DNA of 40,972 bases from Lachnospiraceae bacterium (GCA_015057055.1 SVFE01000018.1:1-40972), one strand, 5' to 3'. Shown: positions 15,453-24,490, numbered from the stretch's first letter. Notes: generated by a model from the letters alone, not told the origin. Numbers and translations are program-made.

Positions 15453-16061
15453 TTATGCAAATTGCATAGCCATGTTCAAAATCCATAAAATAATGGTGAT
15501 GACAACACCGATAATAGCAAAAACCTTACCGGTCTTGGCAAGTCCTGCCTTGGAAGAACCGCTTCCCATGCGGGCCTGATTAAAGCAAAGAACACCGCAA
15601 ACGATACAGAAAATAGGGGAAATAAATCCCAAAATGAAGGTCACGATACCGAGAGCCAAAGCAGAGCCAGCAGCTTTGGTATTGTCGGTGGTTTGTACCG
15701 GGATGGGAACCGGCTGACCATTGGCATCCAAGCCGCCATTGGGAAGTTCCTGCAGCAGCACATCAAACTGTGCAAGGATGCTTTCTTTGAACGGTTTCTT
15801 CTGGAGTGCCCCGGCAAAACCTTCCAAATCCATTTCACCACCAAAAGAGCCTTGCATCCATGCTTAAAAGTGAAAATTGCTGCCGTCATAAGCCCACTTG
15901 ATGTATTTAAAGCCTTCCAACATTGCATCGCCGGCGCGGAACACTTCCTCCCCTTTGTAGTTGTAGGGCTTAAACTTATTTTTGGTCAGGTAATCATTCA
16001 TTACAAAGGTAACAAATTCGGTGGGTTTGTTTAACTCCAAGTCTCTGATAAATCGTGCCAT
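15453..16061 (-). pseudogene. DUF4190-like membrane protein split by one in-frame stop codon
   Basis: Two adjacent frames (15864-16061 and 15453-15857) lie in the same reading frame and are separated only by TAA at 15866-15864. Reading through gives about 200 residues. A soluble N-terminal part (ARFIRDLELNKPTEFVTFVMNDYLTKN) is followed by AWMQGSFGGEMDLEGF. A linker then leads to two membrane helices around the motif ARMGSGSSKAGLAKTGK, in the manner of DUF4190-type proteins. Intact relatives that I recall have Glu where the TAA is, so one GAA-to-TAA change explains it. It could be a recent mutation, a sequencing error, or a gene now translated as two pieces. Function unknown. The N-terminal part has a good ribosome binding site (GGGAGGAA), and the pilin gene lies 37 nt upstream. 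Confidence 0.7.
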
Positions 16062-16098
16062 TTTTTTAAATTCCTCCCAAATTTCTCTTTTTTGTTTT

Positions 16099-16626
16099 TT
16101 ATTTCACATGAATTTCATCGGTGATTGCGGCAGCGGATGTGGCGGCGTTATCATTTTTCTGGCCGGTTGCATCGCTGTGTACAATCCACACGGTATAGGA
16201 ATTGCCGCCGGTGCATTGAATCATAAAATATCCGTTATCTCCGGCGGGAGTGGATTTCATCTGTTCCTGATAATCCCCGTTTTGCCATACGCTGAAGCCT
16301 AAAATGTCGTTTACCGCCCGGACAAACGCGGAGTTGGCAGCGCCGCCCATCATATAGAGGGTTACCGGTGTGCCGCTTTGTATGGTGGCAATCTGGTTCT
16401 GGCTTGTATCTGCCGGAGGTCTGGAAGTAAAGACTTCCGGATCGGACATGGCGGTTATAATAGCGCTACGCACGGCGTCGCAAAGCTGGGTGTCCGCAGC
16501 CACATTGGTTTTTTCAATGTATTTCATCAACTGCGGCGCCATAATGCCGACTAAGATAGCCATGATTGCAATGACAATAATGAGTTCTACCAAAGAAAAT
16601 CCATGATTGTTCTTGTGTGTTTTCAT
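16099..16626 (-). CDS. Orphan type IV pilin-like protein (pseudopilin)
   Basis: A 175-residue protein with a type III signal. A short basic leader ending in HG is followed by FSLVELIIVIAIMAILVGIM. Cleavage would fall between Gly9 and Phe10, with Glu at mature position 5 as required for pilin assembly. After the helix comes a globular domain with Gly-rich turns and a hydrophilic end (NNAATSAAAITDEIHVK). No prepilin peptidase, assembly ATPase or platform protein is in the window, so partners must be elsewhere. GAAAGGGG before ATG 16626 sets the start; the longer frame to 16692 is unlikely. TTTACT and TATACT boxes about 17 nt apart, just upstream on the minus strand, may be its promoter. The broken DUF4190-like gene follows after 37 nt. 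Confidence 0.8.
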   Translation of the reverse strand: MKTHKNNHGFSLVELIIVIAIMAILVGIMAPQLMKYIEKTNVAADTQLCDAVRSAIITAMSDPEVFTSRPPADTSQNQIATIQSGTPVTLYMMGGAANSAFVRAVNDILGFSVWQNGDYQEQMKSTPAGDNGYFMIQCTGGNSYTVWIVHSDATGQKNDNAATSAAAITDEIHVK

Positions 16627-16785
16627 AATATTACCCCTTTCGTAAGAAATGTGTTTTTCCCCAATACACATGAAAACAAGCATAAAAACCAAGTTTAAGT
16701 AAAGTATATACCATCATTGTCGGAAAGTAAATGTGAAGAAAGCAATATTACGGGAACAAAAAAGTGGAAAAAGTCCACGTTTCTG

Positions 16786-16838
16786 TTTTCCGAAAATAAA
16801 TTCTATGGTATAATATATACCGCCGGAGACGGTATATA
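16786..16838 (+). promoter_or_regulatory. Promoter with palindromic operator for the beta-glucosidase
   Basis: TATAAT (16809-16814) is preceded by TGG as an extended -10. The -35 region TTTTCC (16786-16791) is poor, so activity may depend on the extended -10. TATATACCG (16814-16822) and CGGTATATA (16830-16838) form a perfect 9-bp inverted repeat with a 7-nt centre. It overlaps the -10 edge and the transcription start, the usual position of a repressor operator for a sugar-utilisation gene. The repressor is not encoded nearby. Confidence 0.6.
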
Positions 16839-16866
16839 AATTGTCTGAGGGAAGGTATGGACGGTT

Positions 16867-19626
16867 ATGCAAAACGAAAAGACATTAGATTGGAAAGAAT
16901 ATATGGAAGTGTCCCGGGAATTGGTATCCGAGGGATGTATTCTGTTGGAAAATAGAAACGCTGCTCTTCCGATTGATGAAGGAAGCAAAGTGTCCGTGTT
17001 CGGACGGATTCAGACGCATTACTACAAAAGCGGAACCGGTTCCGGAGGTATGGTAAATGTAACGAAGGTATACGGTATTCTGGACGGTCTTAAAGATAGC
17101 GGAATTGTTATTAACGAAGGGCTGTTAGCAGAATATGAGTCGTGGGAAGCAGAGCACCCCTTTGATGAAGGCGTGGGCTGGGGAACGGAACCCTGGTCAC
17201 AGCCGGAAATGCCTCTGACGAAGGAACAGATTGTACGGGCAAGGGAATTCTCCGATACGGCAATTGTTATTATCGGGCGTACCGCCGGTGAAGACAAAGA
17301 TATTAAGGATATTCCGGGCGCTTATCGTTTGGCGGAAGAAGAAATAGCCATGTTGGACGGTGTACGGGCTGCTTTCCCCAGAATGATTGTTTTGTTAAAT
17401 ATCGGAAGTTTGATTGATTTAAATTATTTTGACCGATGCGTGCCGGATGCCCTTATGATTGTATGGCAGGGCGGAATGGTGGGCGGACTCGGTACCGCGG
17501 ATGTGCTTTGCGGCAAGGCGTCGCCTTCCGGAAAATTGACAGATACGGTAGCGTATACTTTGGAGGATCATCCTTCTCACCCGTATTTCGGAGATAAAGA
17601 CAGGAATTTCTATTCCGAAGACATTTTCGTGGGATACCGCTATTTTGAAACCTTTGCCAAGGACAAGGTAAGATACCCCTTCGGTTATGGTTTGTCTTAT
17701 ACCGATTTTGCGATTTCTGGTGGGAATTTTAAACATGAACCGGAGAAAAAGTCTTTGGAATTGCAGGTTCTGGTGAAAAATACCGGAACTGTGGCAGGCA
17801 AAGAAGTGGTGCAGGTATACGGAAAGGCACCCCAGGGAAAATTAGGCAAGGCTTCGAGGGTACTTTGCGGTTTTGGTAAGACGAAGACGCTCACGCCCGG
17901 AGAAGAAGAAACCATGACGATTACGGTTTCCTATGATGCGCTGGCTTCTTATGATGATGAAGGCGTGACCGGATATGAGGATGCTTTCCTGTTGGAAGAA
18001 GGAACCTATGAAATATTTGCCGGCGATAATGTGCGTACGGCTTCGAAGATGGCGGAGTTTACCTTGCCGGAAATCGTGGTGCTGGAACAGATGGAAAGCG
18101 CACTGGCACCGGTACTTCCCATGAAGCGAATGAAGGCGGTTGCGGCTGAGGGTGATGCGCCGGTGGTTGTATTTGCGGATTGTCCCGTATCGGATATTGA
18201 TGAAAAACAGAGACGGCTTGACGGAATGCCGGCGGAAATAAAGCAGAATTTTACCACTTCCTATGTATTGGAAGATGTAAAATGCGGCAAAGTATCCATG
18301 GATGATTTTATTGCCCAGTTTACCGATGATGATTTGGCGTGTATTGTCCGGGGCGAAGGTATGGGAAGTGCGCTTGTTACGCCCGGTACCGCTTCGGCCT
18401 TCGGAGGTGTATCCGAGCATCTTCGGGAGATGGGAATTCCCTGCGTATGTTGTGATGACGGTCCTTCCGGAATGCGTCTTGACAGCGGGGAAAAAGCATT
18501 CAGCTTACCATGCGGCACTATGGTTGCGGCCTCTTTTAACGAAGAACTGACCCAGCGGCTGTATGCGTTTACCTCCCTGGAAATGGTAGCCAACAAGGTT
18601 GAATGCCTTTTGGGACCCGGTATGAATATTCACAGACATCCGTTGAACGGAAGAAATTTTGAATACTTTTCCGAGGACCCGTTCATGACCGGAAAGATGG
18701 CGGGGGCCTGCCTTCGCGGACTTGCGACGCATGGCGTAACCGGTACCGTGAAGCATTTTTGCGGAAACAACCAGGAGTATAGTCGTTTGGATGTGGATGC
18801 GGTGATTTCCAAGCGTGCCCTTCGGGAGATTTATCTTAAAGGATTTGAAATGATTGTCAGAGCAGGGGAAGTTAGCTCCGTAATGACGACCTACGGTGCG
18901 GTAAACGGTCTTTGGACTGCCGGCAATTATGATTTAAATACCATGATTTTACGGAAACAATGGGGCTTTGAAGGCATCGTTATGACGGATTGGTGGGCAA
19001 AAACCAACACCCGTACGGAAGAAGCCAGCAAGACAAATTTTGCTGCGATGGTTCGGGCTCAGAATGATTTGTATATGGTGGTCGCGGACAGTTCTGTGAA
19101 TGCCCACGGCGACAATACCATGGAATCGTTGGAAAACGGAACGCTGAAACGGGCGGAATTGCAGCGATGCGCGGCGAATATTTGCCGCTTTGCAATGAAC
19201 AGTAAGGCAATGGAGCGTCTGTTGAACCGCGGTGATAAAGTTACTATTATCAACGGGGAAAAAGAAGGCGGCTTCATGGAAGCGAGTGATGCTCAGTACC
19301 AAAAACTGGATGGTGAGATTACCATTCGACTGGATGACCGGGAATCCAAAGCCGGCACGGATTACATTATGCCCTTGGATATCGTTCATACGGGAATGTA
19401 TGAAGTGACACTGACCGGAAAATCCAACATGACGGAAGTGGCGCAGATGTCCTGTACACTGTTTTATACGGGAGTGCCGTTTATTTCTTATACCTTCCAC
19501 GGAACCGGCGGAAAGAGTGTTTCTATCTCCAAGCAGATGGATTGTCACAACCGGTTTGGTCTGTTCCGTTTGAATGTGGGAAGCAACGGATTGGAATTGG
19601 AGTCCATTACATTCCGAAAAGTTTAA
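16867..19626 (+). CDS. Glycoside hydrolase family 3 beta-glucosidase with permuted domain order
   Basis: A 919-residue cytoplasmic enzyme (no signal peptide). The domain order is reversed relative to most GH3 enzymes. The GH3 C-terminal alpha/beta domain comes first (about 20-290, starting SRELVSEGCILLENRNAALP). A fibronectin-III-like domain follows (about 305-390), then the catalytic TIM barrel (about 465-780). The catalytic aspartate is D708 in GFEGIVMTDWW; KHF at 629-631 and NGRNFEYFSEDP are typical substrate-site segments. The last 120 or so residues form an extra beta-rich module. The same order is known from rumen Butyrivibrio and Ruminococcus beta-glucosidases. It probably hydrolyses imported beta-gluco-oligosaccharides. 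It is a single-gene unit with its own operator-bearing promoter and a strong terminator. Confidence 0.85.
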   Translation: MQNEKTLDWKEYMEVSRELVSEGCILLENRNAALPIDEGSKVSVFGRIQTHYYKSGTGSGGMVNVTKVYGILDGLKDSGIVINEGLLAEYESWEAEHPFDEGVGWGTEPWSQPEMPLTKEQIVRAREFSDTAIVIIGRTAGEDKDIKDIPGAYRLAEEEIAMLDGVRAAFPRMIVLLNIGSLIDLNYFDRCVPDALMIVWQGGMVGGLGTADVLCGKASPSGKLTDTVAYTLEDHPSHPYFGDKDRNFYSEDIFVGYRYFETFAKDKVRYPFGYGLSYTDFAISGGNFKHEPEKKSLELQVLVKNTGTVAGKEVVQVYGKAPQGKLGKASRVLCGFGKTKTLTPGEEETMTITVSYDALASYDDEGVTGYEDAFLLEEGTYEIFAGDNVRTASKMAEFTLPEIVVLEQMESALAPVLPMKRMKAVAAEGDAPVVVFADCPVSDIDEKQRRLDGMPAEIKQNFTTSYVLEDVKCGKVSMDDFIAQFTDDDLACIVRGEGMGSALVTPGTASAFGGVSEHLREMGIPCVCCDDGPSGMRLDSGEKAFSLPCGTMVAASFNEELTQRLYAFTSLEMVANKVECLLGPGMNIHRHPLNGRNFEYFSEDPFMTGKMAGACLRGLATHGVTGTVKHFCGNNQEYSRLDVDAVISKRALREIYLKGFEMIVRAGEVSSVMTTYGAVNGLWTAGNYDLNTMILRKQWGFEGIVMTDWWAKTNTRTEEASKTNFAAMVRAQNDLYMVVADSSVNAHGDNTMESLENGTLKRAELQRCAANICRFAMNSKAMERLLNRGDKVTIINGEKEGGFMEASDAQYQKLDGEITIRLDDRESKAGTDYIMPLDIVHTGMYEVTLTGKSNMTEVAQMSCTLFYTGVPFISYTFHGTGGKSVSISKQMDCHNRFGLFRLNVGSNGLELESITFRKV

Positions 19627-19633
19627 CCAAAGA

Positions 19634-19659
19634 AAAAAGGAGGAGTTTTCCTCCTTTTT
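19634..19659 (+). terminator. Intrinsic terminator of the beta-glucosidase gene
   Basis: AAAAAGGAGGA (19634-19644) pairs with TCCTCCTTTTT (19649-19659) across a GTTT loop. It has an 11-bp stem, a T tract, and begins 8 nt after the stop codon. Confidence 0.85.
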
Positions 19660-19719
19660 ATACTTGTGCGATGGTAAAAACATGAGACGGAATTAATAAA
19701 GTAGGAAACGGAAGGAATC

Positions 19720-20988
19720 GTGAAAGACAGGACGTATTTTTGTATTGATTTAAAATCTTTTTATGCCTCGGTAGAGTGCGTGGAACGGGGGCTGGATGCG
19801 CTGAAAACCCGCCTTGTGGTGGCGGATCCGGAGCGGAGTGAGAAAACGATTTGTCTTGCGGTATCGCCGGCGATGAAAGAGGCCGGAGTACACAACCGCT
19901 GCCGCGTGTTTGAAATACCGGAGCATCTGGATTATATTATGGCACCGCCCAGGATGCAGCTTTATATCGATTATTCGGCCAAGATTTACAGTATTTATCT
20001 GAAATATGTGGCCAAGGAAGACATTCATGTCTATTCCATAGATGAGGCTTTTTTCGATGTGACGGATTATCTGGAAATGTATCAGATGAGCGCCCGGGAA
20101 CTGGCGTTGACCATAATGCAGGATATTTTAAGCCAGACGGGAATTACTGCGACTTGTGGTATCGGTACCAACTTATACCTGGCCAAGGTGGCCCTGGACA
20201 TTCTGGCCAAACATGCACCGGATTTTATCGGTATGCTGGATGAAGAGGGGTATCGGCGGGAACTTTGGGACTATCGTCCGCTGACTGATTTTTGGCGCAT
20301 CGGAAGAGGAATTGCCGCGCGGCTGGAAAGCTTCGGGATTTATACCATGAAAGATTTGGCCGAGGTGGAGGAGGACAGGCTGTATCGAGCCTTTGGCGTG
20401 GATGCGGAGCTTTTAATAGACCATGCTTACGGCAGGGAGATTACTACAATCCGGGATATTAAGATGTACCGGCCCAAGAATAATAGCATTTCCAGCGGAC
20501 AGGTACTCTCCCGGGATTACGGGTTTGAAGAAGGCTGTCTGATTGTAAAAGAAATGACGGATTTACTCTGTTTGGAACTGGTGGACAAGGGACTGATTAC
20601 ACAGCAGGTGCATTTGTATGTAGGATATTCCAACCGGGTTGAGATGAGCGGAGCAAAGGGGCATGTGAATTTGCAGACAGCAGGAAGTTCGGCGAAGATG
20701 ATGCTTCCTTATGTGGAAAAATTGTATCGGGAAATCGTGCGTCCGGACATTCCCATTCGCAGGATAACGCTGACTTTTGCAGATGTTACGGACGAGACTT
20801 ACCGGCAATATGATTTGTTTTATGATGCGGAAGAGTTGGAACGGGAAAAGAAAATGCAAAAGGCCATGCTTTCCATCAAAAAGAAATTCGGTAATAATGC
20901 GATTTTGAAAGGAATGAATCTGCAGGAGGGGGCCACCACCCGGGAGAGAAATCAGCAGATTGGAGGGCACAAAAGTGGCAAATCATAA
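19720..20988 (+). CDS. Y-family DNA polymerase (UvrX/DinB-like)
   Basis: A 422-residue translesion DNA polymerase. The catalytic carboxylates are visible: D10 in CIDLKSFYASVE and D108-E109 in YSIDEAFFD. The palm and fingers are followed by a helix-hairpin-helix thumb around DFWRIGRGIAARLESFGIYTM, and by the little-finger domain (about 235-350). The sequence is closer to the UvrX/YqjW branch than to DinB (ERSEKTICLAVSPAMKEAGV, and the YolD partner). It bypasses DNA lesions with low fidelity. The start is GTG 19720 after GGAAGG. It overlaps the YolD-like gene by 14 nt, so the two are co-translated. I found no clear Bacillus-type LexA box upstream. Confidence 0.85.
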   Translation: MKDRTYFCIDLKSFYASVECVERGLDALKTRLVVADPERSEKTICLAVSPAMKEAGVHNRCRVFEIPEHLDYIMAPPRMQLYIDYSAKIYSIYLKYVAKEDIHVYSIDEAFFDVTDYLEMYQMSARELALTIMQDILSQTGITATCGIGTNLYLAKVALDILAKHAPDFIGMLDEEGYRRELWDYRPLTDFWRIGRGIAARLESFGIYTMKDLAEVEEDRLYRAFGVDAELLIDHAYGREITTIRDIKMYRPKNNSISSGQVLSRDYGFEEGCLIVKEMTDLLCLELVDKGLITQQVHLYVGYSNRVEMSGAKGHVNLQTAGSSAKMMLPYVEKLYREIVRPDIPIRRITLTFADVTDETYRQYDLFYDAEELEREKKMQKAMLSIKKKFGNNAILKGMNLQEGATTRERNQQIGGHKSGKS

Positions 20989-21340
20989 AACCGGAGCACG
21001 GATGACGGCGGCAGAACGGGCCAAACAGTTTATGCCCTTTGCAGCCTTGAAAGGATATGAGGATGCACTGCGGAAGGTGGAAAAGGTGGTACGGGAAAAA
21101 GTGGAATTGTCGGAAGAAAAAAAGGAAGAACTGGACCGGCTTTTGCACATTATCCGTAAGAATGACATGGTAAAAGCGGTGTATTATGAAGACGGGGAAT
21201 ATTTGGAAATCACCGGAATGGTGGCCCGTCTGGATGTGACGGCCGGCATTCTTAAAATTGTACAAACCAAAATACCGTTTGAAAATTTGTACGATTTGGA
21301 ACCGGTGGGCAAAGGAGAAAACAAAAAGGAAAGAGAGTAA
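20975..21340 (+). CDS. YolD-like protein (partner of the Y-family polymerase)
   Basis: A 121-residue protein with the YolD-like signature AAERAKQFMPFAALKGYEDAL near the N terminus. A long charged helix (about 35-70) follows, then a small beta domain with VKAVYYEDGEYLEITGMV. YolD-like genes are typically coupled to UvrX-type polymerases and have been proposed as functional counterparts of UmuD. GGAGGG at 20962-20967 sits 7 nt before GTG 20975, so this start is chosen over the TTG at 20960. The tcdA gene starts 4 nt after its stop. Confidence 0.8.
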   Translation: MANHKTGARMTAAERAKQFMPFAALKGYEDALRKVEKVVREKVELSEEKKEELDRLLHIIRKNDMVKAVYYEDGEYLEITGMVARLDVTAGILKIVQTKIPFENLYDLEPVGKGENKKERE

Positions 21341-21344
21341 AATT

Positions 21345-22046
21345 ATGGCAGAGCATTGGTTGAGCCGCGGGGAAGGGTTACTCGGCATAACCGGAATAGA
21401 AAAACTAAAAAAAGCAAAAGTGGCGGTTTTTGGCATCGGCGGAGTGGGCGGCTACGCGGCGGAAGGGTTGGCAAGATGCGGCGTAGGTGCTTTGGAACTT
21501 GTGGACAGTGATGTGGTATCGGTTACCAATATCAACCGCCAGATTATTGCGACGACTAAAACTTTGGGAGAATATAAAACAACTCTGATGGCACAGCGGA
21601 TTAAAGAAATCAATCCAGAGGCTGCGGTGACGGAAAAACGTCTTTTTTTCTTGCCGGATACGGCAGAGGAATTTGATTTTTCCGGATATGATTATGTTGT
21701 GGATGCGGTGGATACCGTAACGGCAAAATTGGAAATTATTGTAAGGTGTTCGCAGCTTGGAATACCGGTAATCAGTGCTATGGGAGCAGGAAACAAGCTG
21801 CATCCCGAAATGATGGAAGTGGCAGATATTTACAAAACCAGTGTGTGTCCGCTGGCAAAGGTGATGCGCCGGGAATTGAAAAAACGGGGTGTTACCCGGT
21901 GCAAGGTGGTGTATTCTAAGGAAGAGCCCCATAAATGCATTACGGAAAACGGGGAAATCGTACCGGGCAGTTTGATTTTTGCGCCGGCAGCAGCAGGGCT
22001 GATTATGGCCTCCGAAGTTGTAAAAGATTTGGTGCGGGAAAAATAA
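21345..22046 (+). CDS. tcdA: tRNA threonylcarbamoyladenosine dehydratase
   Basis: A 233-residue ThiF/E1-like enzyme of the TcdA (CsdL) branch. The nucleotide-binding loop is VFGIGGVGGYAAEGLARCGV, followed by LELVDSDVVSVTNINRQI. YVVDAVDTVTAKLEI and GAGNKLHPEMMEVADI are also diagnostic of TcdA. The enzyme uses ATP to cyclise t6A at position 37 of ANN-decoding tRNAs to ct6A. ATG 21345 is chosen over the longer frame start at 21258, which overlaps the yolD-like gene. It lies immediately upstream of the thrS T-box; threonine is also the precursor of t6A, a possible functional link (inference). Confidence 0.85.
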   Translation: MAEHWLSRGEGLLGITGIEKLKKAKVAVFGIGGVGGYAAEGLARCGVGALELVDSDVVSVTNINRQIIATTKTLGEYKTTLMAQRIKEINPEAAVTEKRLFFLPDTAEEFDFSGYDYVVDAVDTVTAKLEIIVRCSQLGIPVISAMGAGNKLHPEMMEVADIYKTSVCPLAKVMRRELKKRGVTRCKVVYSKEEPHKCITENGEIVPGSLIFAPAAAGLIMASEVVKDLVREK

Positions 22047-22074
22047 ATCGGCAAAAGAAAAATACTGAAAATCA

Positions 22075-22104
22075 GTTTACAAAATTCAAAAAAAGGAATA
22101 TGAT
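22075..22104 (+). promoter_or_regulatory. Promoter of the thrS leader
   Basis: TTTACA (22075-22080) and TATGAT (22099-22104) are separated by 18 nt and lie just upstream of the T-box Stem I. Confidence 0.65.
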
Positions 22105-22110
22105 AGATGC

Positions 22111-22385
22111 AATATGAAAAATCGTTGACGGGAACAGTAACAGGTTAGGAACTGTCGCCAGAGAGCAGGTGTCATGGCTGGAAACACCGCAGGCAGGTAA
22201 TTTGTGAAAACCATCCCTGAGAGGTCCTTAATCGGAACCCGGTGATTCCGTTATCATCACTAAATGAGTGGTCTTTTGGTTGCCTTTTTTCTGATTCGGA
22301 AAAGGGGTAGATGCCGGAAGGCAAAAAGGGTGGAACCGCGTATGATACGTCCCTTACATTGCGTAAGCAGTGTGAGGGATTTTTT
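22111..22385 (+). ncRNA. T-box leader (tRNA-Thr-sensing) of thrS
   Basis: A Stem I region with the GAGAGCAGGTG and GGCTGGAAACACC distal elements leads to the specifier loop. There ACC (22210-22212) is the candidate threonine codon, in the context GAAAACCATCC. The T-box AGGGTGGAACCGCG (22327-22340) is nearly invariant. It is followed by a terminator whose arms are TCCCTTACATTGC (22350-22362) and GCAGTGTGAGGGA (22367-22379) with six T residues. Uncharged tRNA-Thr should stabilise the antiterminator and allow transcription of thrS. The segment from 22386 to 22521 has no gene; it includes a strong AAAGGAGGT at 22421-22429 with no start codon at a usable distance. Confidence 0.9.
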
Positions 22386-22521
22386 ATATTCGTAAGATAT
22401 TCAGATAATAAGACATTTAAAAAGGAGGTAAGGCAGGAAGGTTGCTTGGAAAGAAATAGAGTCATCACAGAGTTCGAAATGCTGTTAGGTAAATATTAGT
22501 GAGAGAAAGGAAAGAAAGAAA

Positions 22522-24483
22522 ATGATTATCACATTAAAAGACGGAAGTACGAAAGAATACGCAGGTGCAATGAGTGTATATGAAATTGCACAGGATATCA
22601 GCGAAGGTTTGGCAAGAGCAGCCTGCGCCGGTGAAGTAAACGGGGAAGTAGTGGATTTGCGCACGGTTATTGACAGTGACGTAAACTTAAGCATTCTTAC
22701 AACGAATGATAAGGAAGGACTTCGGGTATATCGCCATACGGCTGCCCATGTTATGGCAGAAGCGGTAAAGAGATTGTTCCCGGAAGCGAAGCTTACCATC
22801 GGACCTGCAATTGATAACGGTTTTTATTACGATTTTGATGCCCCCGCATTTTCCAGAGAAGATTTGGATAAAATCGAAGAGGAAATGAAGAAGATAATTA
22901 AGGAAGGCGCTGCATTGGAACGCTTCACCCTGAGCCGGGAAGAAGCCATTAAACTGATGCAGGAAAAGCAGGAGCCTTATAAGGTAGAACTGATTGAGGA
23001 TTTGCCGGAGGATGCAGAACTTTCCTTCTATAAACAGGGTGATTTTGTGGACCTTTGTGCCGGTCCTCATCTTATGAGCACCAAGAATATTAAAGCATTC
23101 AAAATTATTTCTTCTTCCGGTGCGTATTGGCGAGGGGATTCCAACAAAGCAATTTTGCAGAGAATCTATGCAACCGCATTCGGCAAAAAGGATGAGTTGA
23201 AGGAATATTTGGAATACTTGGAAGATATCAAGAAGAGAGACCATAATAAAATCGGTCGTGAAATGGAACTGTTTACTACCGTGGATGTAATCGGTCAGGG
23301 ACTTCCTCTTCTCATGCCCAAGGGAGCCAAAATGATTCAGATTATGCAGCGCTGGATTGAAGATTTGGAGGATAACGAATGGGGCTATGTTCGTACCAAG
23401 ACACCCCTTATGGCAAAGAGTGACCTTTATAAAATTTCCGGACACTGGGATCATTACAAAGAAGGTATGTTTGTTATGGGAGATGAGGAAAATGACAAGG
23501 AAGTATTTGCGCTTCGTCCCATGACCTGTCCTTTCCAGTATTATGTGTATAAAGCAAGCCAGAAATCCTATCGTGATTTGCCGCTTCGTTACGGTGAGAC
23601 TTCTACGCTGTTTCGAAATGAGGACTCCGGTGAGATGCACGGTCTTACCAGAGTAAGACAGTTTACGATTTCCGAGGGACATTTGATTGTGCGTCCCGAC
23701 CAGATGGTGGAAGAGTTCAAAGGCTGCCTTGCCCTTGCAAAACACTGCCTGCAGACCCTTGGCCTGGAAGATGAAGTGACTTATCACCTTTCCAAGTGGG
23801 ATCCGGACAACAAGGAAAAATACATCGGTGAACCTGAGGTGTGGGAAGAGACCCAGCAGCACATCCGTGAAATCTTGACCGAGCTGGAAATTGATTTCGT
23901 GGAAGATGTAGGAGAAGCTGCATTCTACGGACCGAAGGTGGATATTAACGCAAAGAACGTATATGGTAAAGAGGATACCATGATTACCATTCAGTGGGAT
24001 GCTCTTTTGGCGGAACAGTTTGATATGTACTACGTGGATCAGAATGGTGATAAGGTGCGTCCTTACATCATTCACAGAACCAGTATGGGATGCTATGAAC
24101 GTACATTGGCATGGCTTACGGAAAAATACATGGGCAAATTCCCTACCTGGCTTTGCCCGGAACAGGTGCGTGTTCTTCCGATTTCCGAAAAGTATGCGGA
24201 CTATGCGAATGAAGTTATGAAGCAGCTGAAAAAGAACGGTATCCTGGCAACAGTGGACCAGCGTTCGGAAAAAATCGGATACAAAATCCGTGAAACCCGT
24301 CTTGCAAGAGTGCCGTATATGCTCGTGGTAGGCCAGCAGGAAGAAGCGGATAAGACCGTATCCGTAAGAAGCCGCTACGCAGGAGATGAAGGCGTGAAGC
24401 CCCTTGGCGAATTTATTAATCAGATTTGTGAGGAAATCCGTACAAAAGAAATTCGTAAGGAAGTTGCAGAAAACGAACAATAG
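22522..24483 (+). CDS. thrS: Threonyl-tRNA synthetase
   Basis: A 653-residue class II aminoacyl-tRNA synthetase with the standard order. A TGS domain (1-60) is followed by the editing/SAD domain (HVMAEAVKRLFPEAKLTIGP near residue 75). The catalytic core has MTCPFQYYVYK, motif 2 in TLFRNEDSGEMHGLTRVRQF, and motif 3 in HRTSMGCYERTLAWL. An anticodon-binding domain (about 555-640) completes it. It charges tRNA-Thr. Expression is controlled by the upstream tRNA-Thr-type T-box. Motif 3 is slightly diverged from the textbook form but retains the Arg. The downstream EAL gene starts 7 nt after its stop and is probably co-transcribed. Confidence 0.95.
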   Translation: MIITLKDGSTKEYAGAMSVYEIAQDISEGLARAACAGEVNGEVVDLRTVIDSDVNLSILTTNDKEGLRVYRHTAAHVMAEAVKRLFPEAKLTIGPAIDNGFYYDFDAPAFSREDLDKIEEEMKKIIKEGAALERFTLSREEAIKLMQEKQEPYKVELIEDLPEDAELSFYKQGDFVDLCAGPHLMSTKNIKAFKIISSSGAYWRGDSNKAILQRIYATAFGKKDELKEYLEYLEDIKKRDHNKIGREMELFTTVDVIGQGLPLLMPKGAKMIQIMQRWIEDLEDNEWGYVRTKTPLMAKSDLYKISGHWDHYKEGMFVMGDEENDKEVFALRPMTCPFQYYVYKASQKSYRDLPLRYGETSTLFRNEDSGEMHGLTRVRQFTISEGHLIVRPDQMVEEFKGCLALAKHCLQTLGLEDEVTYHLSKWDPDNKEKYIGEPEVWEETQQHIREILTELEIDFVEDVGEAAFYGPKVDINAKNVYGKEDTMITIQWDALLAEQFDMYYVDQNGDKVRPYIIHRTSMGCYERTLAWLTEKYMGKFPTWLCPEQVRVLPISEKYADYANEVMKQLKKNGILATVDQRSEKIGYKIRETRLARVPYMLVVGQQEEADKTVSVRSRYAGDEGVKPLGEFINQICEEIRTKEIRKEVAENEQ

Positions 24484-24490
24484 GTAAGAA

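Noticed and set aside
19660-19719. SOS (LexA) box before the Y-family polymerase
   Set aside because: I looked for a Bacillus-type GAAC-N4-GTTC or close variant and found none.
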